From positions 1 through 64,000 of the forward strand of contig JAHDES010000010.1 in the NCBI GenBank assembly GCA_020628645.1: a DNA stretch of 64,000 nucleotides, written 5' to 3'. Source of the stretch: Saprospiraceae bacterium (GTDB taxonomy: Bacteria > Bacteroidota > Bacteroidia > Chitinophagales > Saprospiraceae). Below the pieces are notes generated by a model. That model saw only the letters and a program-made list of their open reading frames with translations. It made no database searches and was not told the DNA's origin. The stretch's first letter is position 1, and each line of letters begins with the position of its first letter. Below, piece by piece: positions 39,640 to 50,052 of the stretch. A program made the position numbers and the translations under genes.

Positions 39640-42600
39640 TTACATCCCTTGTTTCATAAAACGAATCGGCGCATGATAACTCCTCGTATCAAAAATTATG
39701 GTATACATACCAGAAGGTAATTCATTTATATCAATAGCTAAATCATGGTAGCGTTTACCAGAAGGAAGTTGATCTCTACGCACTACATTTCCTTGGGAAT
39801 CATAGATTTTATAGGAATAAACTTCTTCTTGTAAGGTTGTGATGGTAACATTAACTTGATCTACTGCAGGATTCGGATAGACATTATGCACCAACAAGTC
39901 TTTAAATTGAGTACGTTCCGAACGATTTTGGATTGTTCCATTATTGGCAAAATTCATAGTTGAGCCAATCGTAACCACCGCCTCATCATCTTCATTTGGG
40001 GTACAACATTCGCCATTTCCTACATTGGAATCCATATCGGTATTATCCATTTCAATGACTTGGGCATAGGATGTGATTTCTACGCCTCCTACATTTGTCC
40101 AAACCGTAAATTCTATCGTCTCACTTTCTCCTGCAAAAATAGGTTCATAGATAAACCACTCGCCCGACCAACTGAAATAATCTCCTGAACTCACAATGGC
40201 ATCATGATGCGCTAAACCTTCTGGTACTTTCCAGTCTATTTTAACGCCTGTGGCGGCTTGTGTACCTGTATTGGTAACCGTAAGGGTGTAAGTTACATAA
40301 TCGAAAATGGTATAATTGGTATCATCCACTGTTAAATCTAATTCTAAATCTATATTGGTGGAAATAGGGTCATTCAAGCCATATTCTAAATAGTAAACAA
40401 TTTCATCATCTTCATGTCCATAATTATGCGTAAACGCATTGGCTGGTGCAGAATCTTTATCATTTTGATCTACTTCTATCACTTGGAAAAATAAGACGTT
40501 TTGTTCGCCATCTTCCAGTTGATCTTGACTTAGTGTAAAGTTTAAAACGACAGTATTTCCTGCCCCTAAATTTCCGACTTCCCAAATATTGGTACTTGGG
40601 TCATACGCTCCACCACTCAGTGAATGCGATACATAAGATTGATTCACAAAATCAAGATGATTAATCACAATACCTGTTGCCAAATCTGGTCCGTTATTAC
40701 GTAAAGCAAGGGTATACGTGATTTCGTCTCCCGTTTGTGCTTGCAATATATTGGTACTCATAGACAGTTCTAAATCTACAATTGGTGTGTCATCATTGGC
40801 TGGCTGAATGGTAATGATAGCTTCATCATCTTCGGTAGGAACACCAGAAGCGACATTATTATTTGGACTCGAGTCCACATCAAATTCATTTTGCTCATAC
40901 ACTTGTGCAGATACCACAATGGGCACATCTTCTACCAAAGTATACAAGACTAATTCTAAGACGGCGGTTTCACCAGGCTGCAAAATTGGAATAATCCAAT
41001 TTCCCCACACCACTTCAAATTCAGAAGGGATATTGGGCGTTAAATTTGTACTTCCTGTATACACCATATCATTAGGGAACATGAATTCCGTAGAATTAGG
41101 AATATTTACAATAACATTAGTTGCAGGTTCTGTTCCGTCATTGGTTAGGGTTAGGGTAAATTTAAGATCTTTATAAATTTCATATTGTGAGAAATTAGAG
41201 GAAATATCCAATTCTAAATCGACGCCATCCAATACGCCATCATCACAGAAACCAAGAATTTGTCCTTGATTGTCGCAAGGCGATTGGTTATTTTCGATAC
41301 CAATATTGCCTATTACCGTTCCTTCATTTAAAAGGGGGTAGATAGCACAACAACTGGATAAAACAGAATTGTCCGATACAAATAAACCATTCGTTACTTC
41401 CATTAAGTTATCCAATCCATCTAAGCTCGTCAAACTAGAAATATTAGACACCACAAATAAGCCCGTGCTAGTTAAATTACTTAATGCAGCTAAACTTGCT
41501 AAATTAGGATTATTTGCCATCACAAAATTGCTTGATACCGTTTGTAGATTAGAAAGGGCATCAATATTGACTAAGTTATCCATACTGATGAGGAAGAGGG
41601 TTTCTATATTCTGTTGTCCTTCTAATCCATCGAGAGAAGCCAAACTAGGATTACCAATTAGCTGAAAATTGATAATGTCGTTTGTATTTGAAAAGGCTTC
41701 GATAGATGCTAAAGCAGGATTATCTTCAATCAATACATTGGATGCATGGGTTAAATTATCAAAGCCATCTAAACTTATGAGTTGTTCATTTTCGTAGATA
41801 TAGAAAAATCCGCCCACACTCGTTACTGCATTTAAGCCTTCTAAATTGGTGATTTGTGGATTTTGCAAGAAAATGAAGTTCGTCTCAATGATTTCTAAAT
41901 TTTGTAAACCATTTAAACTTGCTAAGGAAGCATTATTTACAATCTCTATACTACCAACTTGGGTCAAAGTACTTAGTGGACTTAAATCGACAATATCGTC
42001 TCCACTAATTCGTAAAGTACCTACGATTTCATCACAACCAAGCCAATTGTCTACTTCTTCTTGCGATTCTAGAATTACATCCAAATTACAATCATCCACT
42101 TGACAAACATTTAGGATCGTATTGACACTATTGCAATCTTCTCCATTATCAAAAATATCAATTACACCTCCCACATCTCCCGTAAGGAATAAAGGATACA
42201 CCCCACAACATAAATTTAAGTTGAAATTATTCGTAATATCAACACTACCTCCGACACTCATCAATTGACTGAGTGCATCAATATTTTCCAAACCATTGCC
42301 ATGAAGTACCAACTGATTTGTAATAGAAGTAAGATTTTCTAAACCATCTAAACTGATTAAATTGATATTATCTGCAAATACTAATACATCTCCAATAGAA
42401 GTGACATTTTGAAACGCATTTAATTGGGTGAGATTATCGTTCCCACTGATAAGTACTTGATTACCAATAGTTGTTAGTTGATTAAAAGCATTGATACTCG
42501 TTAGACTGTTATTTTCCATTATATGAATAAAGCCTCCACCAAAATTTAAGCCTAATGTTTGAATGTTATTTAACTCGGAAAGATCAACTAAACTATCATT

Positions 42601-45600
42601 GTCATTAATAATGATATCATTTACAGCTGTTAAATTTTGTAAACCATCTAGAGAAGGGAGTTGATCATTGTTGCGAATAATTAATTGCCCTTGCATGATC
42701 GTTTGCCCACTCATGGCTGTAATATCCGTCAGCATTGGATTGTCTTGAATAACATAAGTAAAGCCAACTTGAGCATTATTTAAGCCATCCAAACTTTGTA
42801 GCATTGGATTATCTCGAATTACGATTCCCCCTTCTACATATTCCAAATTACTTAATGGACTCAAATCAGTAATATCTGGTCCAGAAATAGTTAAGGTTTG
42901 AAAGATAGAATCACAGCCCAACCAATTGTCTACTTCTTCTTGCGAAGCTAAATAAACGGAAGTGGCACAATCATCAACTTGACAAGATAGGACAATCTCA
43001 TTTACAGAATTACAAGTTGCATTTTCTTGAATCGTAGTACTTCCTGTGATTGTTCCTTCTGTAAATAGTGGATATAAACCACAACAATTCGTCAAACTCG
43101 TATTTTCTTGGAGGAAAAAATCGCCTTGAACAGTCAATAAATTACTGAGTGCATCTACATTTTCTAAAAACATATTTCCTTGAACACTGAATCCTCCATT
43201 TACAGTAGCTAAGTTGTCTAAACCATCTAAACTCATTAAACCATCGTTTGAAGAAATAGTGGCAAATCCTTCTACTGTTGTTAGATTTTGTAACCCATTT
43301 AAATCACTAAGTACAGTATTATCAAATACAACAAATCCAAACTCCCCGATGGTTTGAAGATTCTCTAAACTACTAATGTCAATAAGATTGGTATTACCAA
43401 TTATTTCTAGACGATCTAAATAAGTAATAGTAGAGAAGGCATTATCCAATGAAGCTAACTCATCGTTACTATATATCTGAAGTTCATTTACTTCTTGAAG
43501 ATTAGCAAGTGCTGATATATCTGTTAGATTATCGTTATCGTCCAGATAAAGGGTGCCAACTGAATTAAGATTTTGTAAGCCATCAAGGGAAGTGATGGCG
43601 GCATCTAAAATATATAAGAGGTCACCTATATTAGTAAGATTACTCAAAGCAGATATATCATTCAAGTTTGTATTTAAGGCAAGGGCTAAACCATCATCAA
43701 TAGTGGTCAAATTTTCTAAGCCTGCTAAGGAAGTTAAATTATCATTGAGAGCAATTGTGAGACTTCCTGCTCGTTCGAGTGTCGATAAAGGGGATAAGTC
43801 GGTAATATCATCTCCTTGAATCTGTAAAGTTCCGACTACGTGTGTACAACCCAACCAATTATCGACTTCCTCTTGTGAGCTTAAAAAGACATCTTCATTA
43901 CAATCATCAGGTTTACAAACTTGTAATAATTCAAACGTGCTATTGCACGAACCATTATCTTGGAAAGTAACATTACCACCTACCGTGCCTTCAGCAAATA
44001 AAGGATATAAGCCACAGCAACTTTGAAGATTTGGATTCATCTGAAATGAAAAAAGACCTCCAATTGTTAATAAATTACTGAGTGCATCTACATTTTGCAA
44101 ATTGGTATTATACTCTAAATTAACAGAACCATTAATACTGCTTAGGTTTTCCAATCCACTTAAGTCCGTTAAGCCTTCCATGCCAGATATTCGAAAAGAA
44201 TTTTCAACACTAATTAAACTTTGTAAGCCGCTTAGACTAGTTAAACTTGGATTTTCTGCGATAGTAAGGCTTCCGAGCTGTTCTATATTTTGTAAACTTG
44301 AAATATCTGCCAAACCTTCATTCGCTATAATTTGTAAACTTGAAAGTTCAGTCATTCCAGAGAATATAGTTCCTAAAGAGGTGATTTTAGGATTAAAAAT
44401 CATTTGAAATGCCATTATATTTTCTAGATTTTCCAATGCTGTTATATCTTCTAGATTATCATTTTCATCTAAATATAAGGTTCCCACCGTAGTTAAATTC
44501 TGAAAACCATCAAGTGTCGTTAAGCTATTTAGATTGTTTAGATAGAAAAATCCATTTACTGTGGTAAGATTACTGAGTGCAGTAATGTCTGTTAATACAG
44601 TATCATTAACCATTATTAAACTCTCTAATTGGGTAAGATTTTCCAAGCCATCCAAGGTCGTTAGAGTATTACAATTAGTAATGACTAATCCACCAGCACT
44701 TGTTAAGCTAGATAAAGGTGATAAATCTGTAATATCATCTCCATCAATTGTCAAAGTACCTACTACATTTGTACAGCCTAACCAATTATCGACTTCTTCT
44801 TGTGAACTTAAATACACATCTTCATTACAATCGTCGGGTTTGCAGACTTGTGTTATTTGAAAAATGCTATTACAGTCACCATTATTTTGAATGCTGGTAC
44901 TTCCACCTACTGTACCCTCTTCGATCAAAGGGTATAAGCCACAACACTCTTGTAGGTTCGTGTTGTTTTGAAAAGAAAAATTAGTCCCTACATTCATTAA
45001 ATTACTCAATGCATTTACATTTTGGAGGTTAGTATTTCCTACTAAAATGAATGATCCTGCAACAGTTGTTAAGCCTTCCAAGCCATTTAAATTAATTAAA
45101 CCTGTATTGTCGCTAATGACTAAATTAGACATGTAAATAGTCGTAATGTTTTGCAAGCCATTTAAAGTCGTTAAACTCGGATTATTTTGTATAACTAGTC
45201 CTTGTAATTGCTCTACATTTTGAAAGGCAGAAATATCAGATAGGCTTTCATTATCCCGAATTTCTACTATAGTTAACTCAATTGGATCGGAGAACATATT
45301 GCCTAAAGTAGTAAGAGAAGAATTATTAAATAATTGAAACACCACTACTTCTTGAAGATTGGACAAAGCAGATAGGTCGGTTAAATTAGCATTGTTCTCA
45401 AGAGTTAAATTTCTAATATATTCTAAATTTTGTAGTCCATTCAAGTTGGTTAAGCTTTCTAAATTATCCAGATCAATATCATTTGGTATAGAGGTAAGCC
45501 CCTGTAAGGCACTGATATCAACTAAATTAGCTGCATCTCTAAGAATTAAGCCCAGTGATACTTGACTTAAGTTTTCCAGTCCAGCTAATGACGTTAAATT

Positions 45601-46911
45601 AGGGGTATTACTAATGTTAATTATTTCAGCTTCTACCAGACTTGATAAAGGCGACAAATCTGTAATATCATCCCCTATTATGTCAAGCGTTCTAACGCTA
45701 GTACAACCGGGCCAAGCATCTACTTGTGCTTGAGTAGATAGTAGAATGTAGTCATTCCCACAACTAGGAAGTAATAACCCATCTGCTGTTAAGCGTTCGG
45801 CAAAAGCAATACTTTGAAAACCATTGATCCCTTGATTATCTTGTCTACCCACAACAACTAGATCTTGATTGTTGGCTTCAACTATAGCACAGGCTAAGTT
45901 AGTGGAAGAAAATCCAAATGTTCTTCTCCAAATTTCATCCCCATCAAGGTTTACTTTGACCAATTCATAAAAACCATCACTCCCCACCGTGCTAGACGTG
46001 ACATTTGGATCATTTTCATAAGTAATCATCACTAAATTGCCATCACTTGTTTGAATAAATCCTCCTTTGTATTCAAAATTAAACGCCTCTGAATAATCAT
46101 TTTGCCACACTAAATTGCCATCAGTATCCAAACGATATAAATGATTAATTAAAATAGAACTATCTGCATAAAAACCATTAAATATCACATCTCCATCGGG
46201 CGTTTCTATAGCATCAAAAGTACCTGTAAAAGGGCCCCATTCAAAGGTTTGTTTCCATAGTTGATTTCCATTCGCATCTACTCGATAGATAAAGTCATTA
46301 TAATCCGAAAAATCATTTCCGAAGATGATGAAATCACCATTTGATGTTTCAATAAGTCCCTCTGCAATTTCTACTTTCGTATTACTTTGGTCATCATCAT
46401 ACACTTGCTCAAATACAACATTGCCTTGTACATCCATTTTGGTCAATTGGACACGCGGAAAACCTAGTGGAAGTGGAGTGGCATAAGAGAGCACCATTAG
46501 ATGTCCATCAGAAGTGTGTAGCACATCTCTGGCGTTTGTTAAAGGGAATGTTTGAATAAGATTTCCAGATGCATCTACATTATAAAGACCACTGCTTGAT
46601 AAGATCCAATTCTCATTTCCAATAGCTATTATTTCTTCAATGGCATCAAATAAATTGAGCATTTCAATGGTGTTGTTCCATATGACACTTCCTTCTGCAT
46701 TAATAGAATACAACCAAATGGAACGATCATTATTTGAGTTAGCCAAACTAGTTTGTCCTAATACGGTAAAGGTATCATCTGTATTTGCAAGAATTTTTAC
46801 TGCTCGATCATTGGTTTGATTGAAATATTCATTAGACCAAGTGGTTTGTGAAAAGAGAAATGGAGTGCTACATAACAATAGCAATAGGGTTAGTGCATTA
46901 CGAATGTTCAT
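39640..46911 (-). CDS. Giant surface protein (2423 aa) with five receptor-L-like LRR modules, DUF11 repeats and T9SS type A sorting domain
   Basis: Signal peptide MNIRNALTLLLLLCSTPFLFSQ. Residues about 22-385 form a beta-propeller-like region with repeated strands of the type GNLVWQNDYSEAF and GDEIWRRTFGF. Five L-like modules then start near residues 389, 700, 1010, 1321 and 1615 with (S)SQEEVDNWLGC, almost evenly spaced at about 310 residues. Each has the DDITDLSPLS motif, leucine-rich repeats with SLDGLQNLT and DISALSNL, and a Cys-bearing end (CCGLYPLFxEGTVGG, CNS). Three DUF11-like modules follow from about 1894, then the type A sorting domain from about 2338 (NVYPNPAVDQVNVTITTLQEE). The last 530 residues closely match the downstream paralogue. 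Extracellular recognition or adhesion is inferred. Confidence 0.92.
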   Translation of the reverse strand: MNIRNALTLLLLLCSTPFLFSQTTWSNEYFNQTNDRAVKILANTDDTFTVLGQTSLANSNNDRSIWLYSINAEGSVIWNNTIEMLNLFDAIEEIIAIGNENWILSSSGLYNVDASGNLIQTFPLTNARDVLHTSDGHLMVLSYATPLPLGFPRVQLTKMDVQGNVVFEQVYDDDQSNTKVEIAEGLIETSNGDFIIFGNDFSDYNDFIYRVDANGNQLWKQTFEWGPFTGTFDAIETPDGDVIFNGFYADSSILINHLYRLDTDGNLVWQNDYSEAFNFEYKGGFIQTSDGNLVMITYENDPNVTSSTVGSDGFYELVKVNLDGDEIWRRTFGFSSTNLACAIVEANNQDLVVVGRQDNQGINGFQSIAFAERLTADGLLLPSCGNDYILLSTQAQVDAWPGCTSVRTLDIIGDDITDLSPLSSLVEAEIINISNTPNLTSLAGLENLSQVSLGLILRDAANLVDISALQGLTSIPNDIDLDNLESLTNLNGLQNLEYIRNLTLENNANLTDLSALSNLQEVVVFQLFNNSSLTTLGNMFSDPIELTIVEIRDNESLSDISAFQNVEQLQGLVIQNNPSLTTLNGLQNITTIYMSNLVISDNTGLINLNGLEGLTTVAGSFILVGNTNLQNVNALSNLMNVGTNFSFQNNTNLQECCGLYPLIEEGTVGGSTSIQNNGDCNSIFQITQVCKPDDCNEDVYLSSQEEVDNWLGCTNVVGTLTIDGDDITDLSPLSSLTSAGGLVITNCNTLTTLDGLENLTQLESLIMVNDTVLTDITALSNLTTVNGFFYLNNLNSLTTLDGFQNLTTVGTLYLDENDNLEDITALENLENIMAFQMIFNPKITSLGTIFSGMTELSSLQIIANEGLADISSLQNIEQLGSLTIAENPSLTSLSGLQSLISVENSFRISGMEGLTDLSGLENLSSINGSVNLEYNTNLQNVDALSNLLTIGGLFSFQMNPNLQSCCGLYPLFAEGTVGGNVTFQDNGSCNSTFELLQVCKPDDCNEDVFLSSQEEVDNWLGCTHVVGTLQIQGDDITDLSPLSTLERAGSLTIALNDNLTSLAGLENLTTIDDGLALALNTNLNDISALSNLTNIGDLLYILDAAITSLDGLQNLNSVGTLYLDDNDNLTDISALANLQEVNELQIYSNDELASLDNAFSTITYLDRLEIIGNTNLIDISSLENLQTIGEFGFVVFDNTVLSDLNGLQNLTTVEGFATISSNDGLMSLDGLDNLATVNGGFSVQGNMFLENVDALSNLLTVQGDFFLQENTSLTNCCGLYPLFTEGTITGSTTIQENATCNSVNEIVLSCQVDDCATSVYLASQEEVDNWLGCDSIFQTLTISGPDITDLSPLSNLEYVEGGIVIRDNPMLQSLDGLNNAQVGFTYVIQDNPMLTDITAMSGQTIMQGQLIIRNNDQLPSLDGLQNLTAVNDIIINDNDSLVDLSELNNIQTLGLNFGGGFIHIMENNSLTSINAFNQLTTIGNQVLISGNDNLTQLNAFQNVTSIGDVLVFADNINLISLDGLENLTSITNQLVLHGNGLENIDALSQLMSVGGSVDITNNFNLNLCCGVYPLFLTGDVGGVIDIFDNGEDCNSVNTILNVCQVDDCNLDVILESQEEVDNWLGCDEIVGTLRISGDDIVDLSPLSTLTQVGSIEIVNNASLASLNGLQNLEIIETNFIFLQNPQITNLEGLNAVTSVGGFFYIYENEQLISLDGFDNLTHASNVLIEDNPALASIEAFSNTNDIINFQLIGNPSLASLDGLEGQQNIETLFLISMDNLVNIDALSNLQTVSSNFVMANNPNLASLAALSNLTSTGLFVVSNISSLTSLDGLDNLMEVTNGLFVSDNSVLSSCCAIYPLLNEGTVIGNIGIENNQSPCDNQGQILGFCDDGVLDGVDLELDISSNFSQYEIYKDLKFTLTLTNDGTEPATNVIVNIPNSTEFMFPNDMVYTGSTNLTPNIPSEFEVVWGNWIIPILQPGETAVLELVLYTLVEDVPIVVSAQVYEQNEFDVDSSPNNNVASGVPTEDDEAIITIQPANDDTPIVDLELSMSTNILQAQTGDEITYTLALRNNGPDLATGIVINHLDFVNQSYVSHSLSGGAYDPSTNIWEVGNLGAGNTVVLNFTLSQDQLEDGEQNVLFFQVIEVDQNDKDSAPANAFTHNYGHEDDEIVYYLEYGLNDPISTNIDLELDLTVDDTNYTIFDYVTYTLTVTNTGTQAATGVKIDWKVPEGLAHHDAIVSSGDYFSWSGEWFIYEPIFAGESETIEFTVWTNVGGVEITSYAQVIEMDNTDMDSNVGNGECCTPNEDDEAVVTIGSTMNFANNGTIQNRSERTQFKDLLVHNVYPNPAVDQVNVTITTLQEEVYSYKIYDSQGNVVRRDQLPSGKRYHDLAIDINELPSGMYTIIFDTRSYHAPIRFMKQGM

Positions 46912-47383
46912 AATTTGTTTTTGTTCTAGTTTTAGTAGTTGCTAAAAAAATCTATCCTATCTAGTACAGCAAATAATGGACAGAACGGTCTAGCCCTCAA
47001 AACTGTACTTTTGAAAAGTATTTTGATAAATGATTTTTCAACTATGAATAAATAGGTACTGAGGTATTGTAAAGCAATTGAGGGATTATGTGGTTTGGGG
47101 TGGTAGTTGTTTTCCCTATCTTGTTGAGAAGAATTAATCTACAATTTATTATAATTAAACCCCAAATCCAATTTCTATATCAAATTTAACGTACCTAGAG
47201 CATATCTTTTTAAATGTAATTTATCTAAAAGCCTGTCTCAATATCTACATTTTGAATAAAAAAGCATCTTTTTCTTCATTCTGTATTTTTTTTACTATCT
47301 TCATAGCTAGGGTTTTAGCCTTGGCTACTTCCTTTATATGAGAAAAAATCTAATTTTCAAACCAACTTAACGTCAAACATACC
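46912..47383. other. Divergent intergenic region
   Basis: 472 nt between the larger L-module gene and the ompA-like gene. On the minus strand TAAATTTG at 47181-47188 is an exact -7 match but has no clear -33 partner and would give a leader of about 260 nt. On the plus strand TATCTTCA near 47296 is a weak -7 candidate. Nothing else recognisable. Confidence 0.4.
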
Positions 47384-48307
47384 ATGAGTAAAAGACAGAT
47401 TCTCTGGCTGGTTTTATGGTTGTTACTAGTTATTTTTAGCTGCTGGCTGTTTTGGGATTCTTGCAAAGATTGTAACAATTGCCAAGAACGAGCTGTCACT
47501 GAAGAAAGCACTAGTGATGCAACGAATAATGCTACAGGACTTGCTGATCCTGATGTGTTTAGTCTTAACCAACCAGACAAAATTCCACTCTATTTTAATT
47601 GGGAAGATCCCACCGCCTTTACCACTGACAAGTTCCCTGAATACAAAAAATGGATTGTCGAACAATTAGGTGATAAGGATAATCTCGAAATTTATGGTTT
47701 CTATTCTTCTGATGAACCTACTCCCGATGGATTTGATAACATGGGCTTCGCTCGCGCTGCGAAAGTACGAGATTTATTATCCGACGTAATTGATCCTAGT
47801 CGAATGACTCTGCGTGCTAAAAAAGTAGACGATGATGCTGAAATGCGTAAAAATGCGTTCCGTGGTGTGATCTTCCGAAAAGCTGCTGCTGCTGTTGCAG
47901 ATAACAATGCCGATGGAAGTGATACCAATACAACTGAGAATACAGGCTCAACTGCTTCCGTGGAACAATTAGATGATCGAGAGATTGTTTATTTCCCTTT
48001 CAATGATACCAAAAAAGAAGTTGATCCTAGAATTGATGAATATCTAGATAATTTAGCTAAACGTATTATTGCTTCTGGTGAAAAAGTACGATTAACAGGT
48101 CATACAGACAATGTAGGTTCTGCTGCTTATAATATGAGCCTATCCGACAAACGAGTGCGTTATGTACGCCGAATTTTACGTACCAAAGGTGTTCCTCGTG
48201 AACAGATCATCTTTGAAGCAAAAGGGATGACTGAACCTACTGCTACTAATAGTACGGATGAAGGACGGGCTAAAAATCGTCGTGTAGAAGTTCAATTATT
48301 AAAATAA
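47384..48307 (+). CDS. OmpA-family protein with a second, degenerate OmpA-like half
   Basis: A 307-residue protein with one N-terminal hydrophobic helix (ILWLVLWLLLVIFSCWLFW) followed by CKDCNNCQ. The C-terminal domain (IVYFPFNDTKKEVDPRIDEYL, LTGHTDNVGSAAYNMSLSDKRV, NRRVEVQLL) is a complete OmpA-like peptidoglycan-binding domain. The middle part (LYFNWEDPTAF, LEIYGFYSSDEPTPDGFDNMGFARAAKVRDLL) has the same strand-helix order and looks like a diverged copy. It would be envelope-anchored, tethered to the cell wall. It is followed after 27 nt by a membrane coiled-coil protein with helix-hairpin-helix modules, and the two very likely form an operon. Confidence 0.88.
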   Translation: MSKRQILWLVLWLLLVIFSCWLFWDSCKDCNNCQERAVTEESTSDATNNATGLADPDVFSLNQPDKIPLYFNWEDPTAFTTDKFPEYKKWIVEQLGDKDNLEIYGFYSSDEPTPDGFDNMGFARAAKVRDLLSDVIDPSRMTLRAKKVDDDAEMRKNAFRGVIFRKAAAAVADNNADGSDTNTTENTGSTASVEQLDDREIVYFPFNDTKKEVDPRIDEYLDNLAKRIIASGEKVRLTGHTDNVGSAAYNMSLSDKRVRYVRRILRTKGVPREQIIFEAKGMTEPTATNSTDEGRAKNRRVEVQLLK

Positions 48308-48334
48308 TTTATTCCATTATAAAATAGAAAAATC

Positions 48335-49441
48335 ATGTTTCTCGATATAATTTTATTAGATTGGTGCAGCACGTTCTGCAAATGGTGGTGGCTCTTATTG
48401 CCCCTCCTCATGTTATTATCTTGGTTACTAGGCTGGTTATTTTGGTCAGGCTATAAATCTCGCTATTTAGCAGAAATAAAAAGCCTAGAAGATGACTTAG
48501 CCAAGTGCAAAGCAAAAGGTGCAGAATTAGAAAAAGATCTTTCTACAAGTCGCTACGACCTAGAAAAATTAGAAGGTGACTACCGCAAATTACGCGGCTC
48601 AAACGCAGATTTAGATATGAAAGTTCGTGCGCTAAATGAACAAAATCAAAATCTACTTGCTGCTGCTAATACAGAAGTCAATAATACTGGTTCAGCCGAT
48701 TATGAAGCTCGTATCGCAAGTCTAGAAGCTGACTTAAAAGCTTGTGAAGATGCCAAAATTGCCCTGACGGCAAGTGCTGGAACCGGTGGAGCTTTGGGAA
48801 TTGCAGGAGGTATGGGCGGAGATGATGATGACGGAGATGTACTTTCTGGCTACGCCGCTGCATTTGCTTCTGATAATTTACAAATCATTGAAGGGGTGGG
48901 CCCAAAAATTGAAGGCTTACTCAAAGCTGGAGGATACAATACTTGGTCAGAAGTAGGTAATGCAGAACTTACAGGTTTACAAAAAGTGCTGGATGATGCT
49001 GGCCCTCGTTATCGTATTCATAATCCAAGTTCTTGGTCGGAGCAAGCGCGTTTAGCAGCTTCTGGTCAGTGGGATGATTTAATTCGTTTACAAAAAGACT
49101 TGGATAGTGGCGGAGAAGCAGCTAATGGTGATACACCTTCTAAAGTAGAAAAATTATATGCCAAACATTTAGGATTTGCCGCTTTCAAAAAAGATGATTT
49201 AAAAATTGTTGAAGGCATTGGCCCTAAGATTGCAGGTTTATTGAATGATGCTGGTATTACTACATGGGAAGGACTCGCGAATACAGCCGTTGAGCGTATA
49301 AAAGAAATTCTAACGAATGCTGGAGATCGCTATCGTTTAGCTGATCCTACCACTTGGCCTCGTCAGGCGCGTATGGCTGCTGATGCAAAATGGACTGCAC
49401 TCAAAAAATACCAAGATGAACTAGATGGTGGAAGAGCATAA
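48335..49441 (+). CDS. Membrane-anchored coiled-coil protein with two helix-hairpin-helix modules
   Basis: A 368-residue protein with an unusually Trp/Leu-rich N-terminal membrane segment (WWWLLLPLLMLLSWLLGWLFW), then a coiled coil (about 45-150: AEIKSLEDDLAKCKAKGAEL, YDLEKLEGDYRKLRG), a Gly/Asp-rich linker, and two homologous modules of about 80 residues. Each module has a helix-hairpin-helix core, NLQIIEGVGPKIEGLL and DLKIVEGIGPKIAGLL, followed by RYRIHNPSSWSEQARLAA or RYRLADPTTWPRQARMAA. HhH folds usually bind nucleic acid, or act as protein-binding modules in some membrane proteins. Its operon partner is the OmpA protein, which suggests an envelope role. A terminator follows 30 nt downstream. 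Confidence 0.85.
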   Translation: MFLDIILLDWCSTFCKWWWLLLPLLMLLSWLLGWLFWSGYKSRYLAEIKSLEDDLAKCKAKGAELEKDLSTSRYDLEKLEGDYRKLRGSNADLDMKVRALNEQNQNLLAAANTEVNNTGSADYEARIASLEADLKACEDAKIALTASAGTGGALGIAGGMGGDDDDGDVLSGYAAAFASDNLQIIEGVGPKIEGLLKAGGYNTWSEVGNAELTGLQKVLDDAGPRYRIHNPSSWSEQARLAASGQWDDLIRLQKDLDSGGEAANGDTPSKVEKLYAKHLGFAAFKKDDLKIVEGIGPKIAGLLNDAGITTWEGLANTAVERIKEILTNAGDRYRLADPTTWPRQARMAADAKWTALKKYQDELDGGRA

Positions 49442-49470
49442 GCCCTCATCATATCGTTTAGTCTAAACAA

Positions 49471-49503
49471 AAAGGGCTTGTACCGAACTGGTACAAGCCT
49501 TTT
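49471..49503. terminator. Bidirectional terminator between the HhH gene and hpf
   Basis: GGCTTGTACC (49475-49484) pairs with GGTACAAGCC (49490-49499) around a 5-nt loop, flanked by A and T runs. Its core is shared with the terminator at 9327-9364. Confidence 0.85.
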
Positions 49504-49540
49504 CTTTTAATTCTTATGGGTTGTCAATAATTAGGGAAAT

Positions 49541-49852
49541 TTAACGTTGATTGGAGCGATTCCGAAGTCGCTCTTTATATTTGATGAGTTGTCGCTTTAA
49601 GGCTTCTGTCGCACTATCGACTGAACCTTCGAAGGTTTTATGGGTTTCTTTAACATATAAAACAGAACCTGGGACTGCTATTCGAACTTCTGCAATTTTA
49701 TCCCGTACTTGCCCTGAGTTTTCCAACTTTAAGGTTACTTGAGCTTCAATAATGCGTCCGAAAAATTGTTCCAGTTTTTCCAACTTCTTCTCAATAAATT
49801 CAACTAATTTTTTGTCTGCAGAAAAATGCACAGCTTTCGTGTGTACTTTCAT
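49541..49852 (-). CDS. hpf: Ribosome hibernation-promoting factor
   Basis: A 103-residue short HPF/RaiA-type protein that binds the small ribosomal subunit in stationary phase and blocks tRNA and mRNA sites. The sequence MKVHTKAVHFSADKKLVEFIEKKLEKLEQFF and the basic helix DSATEALKRQLIKYKERLRNR fit the beta-alpha-beta-beta-beta-alpha fold. It lacks the long C-terminal dimerisation domain. It lies 200 nt downstream of xerC on the same strand, a gene order I know from other Bacteroidota. Confidence 0.9.
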   Translation of the reverse strand: MKVHTKAVHFSADKKLVEFIEKKLEKLEQFFGRIIEAQVTLKLENSGQVRDKIAEVRIAVPGSVLYVKETHKTFEGSVDSATEALKRQLIKYKERLRNRSNQR

Positions 49853-50052
49853 AAATTGAATGATTTAAAATGTTAAATAATTGGGTTTATTTGAACGTAC
49901 TGATGGACTTTACCATCTTTAATTTCTTTCTTTTTTTGCTCACATAGGCGTAGGATTTAGTGACATAATAAGTTATTCATAAAATGAATCGTTCGCTATT
50001 TAATTCTTAGACTTCTCGTGACGAACAAGATTCAATGTATAAGGCAAATTCT

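Noticed and set aside
47350-47580. Minus-strand frame opposite the start of the ompA-like gene
   Set aside because: It is antisense to a clear OmpA-family gene and shows no family features.
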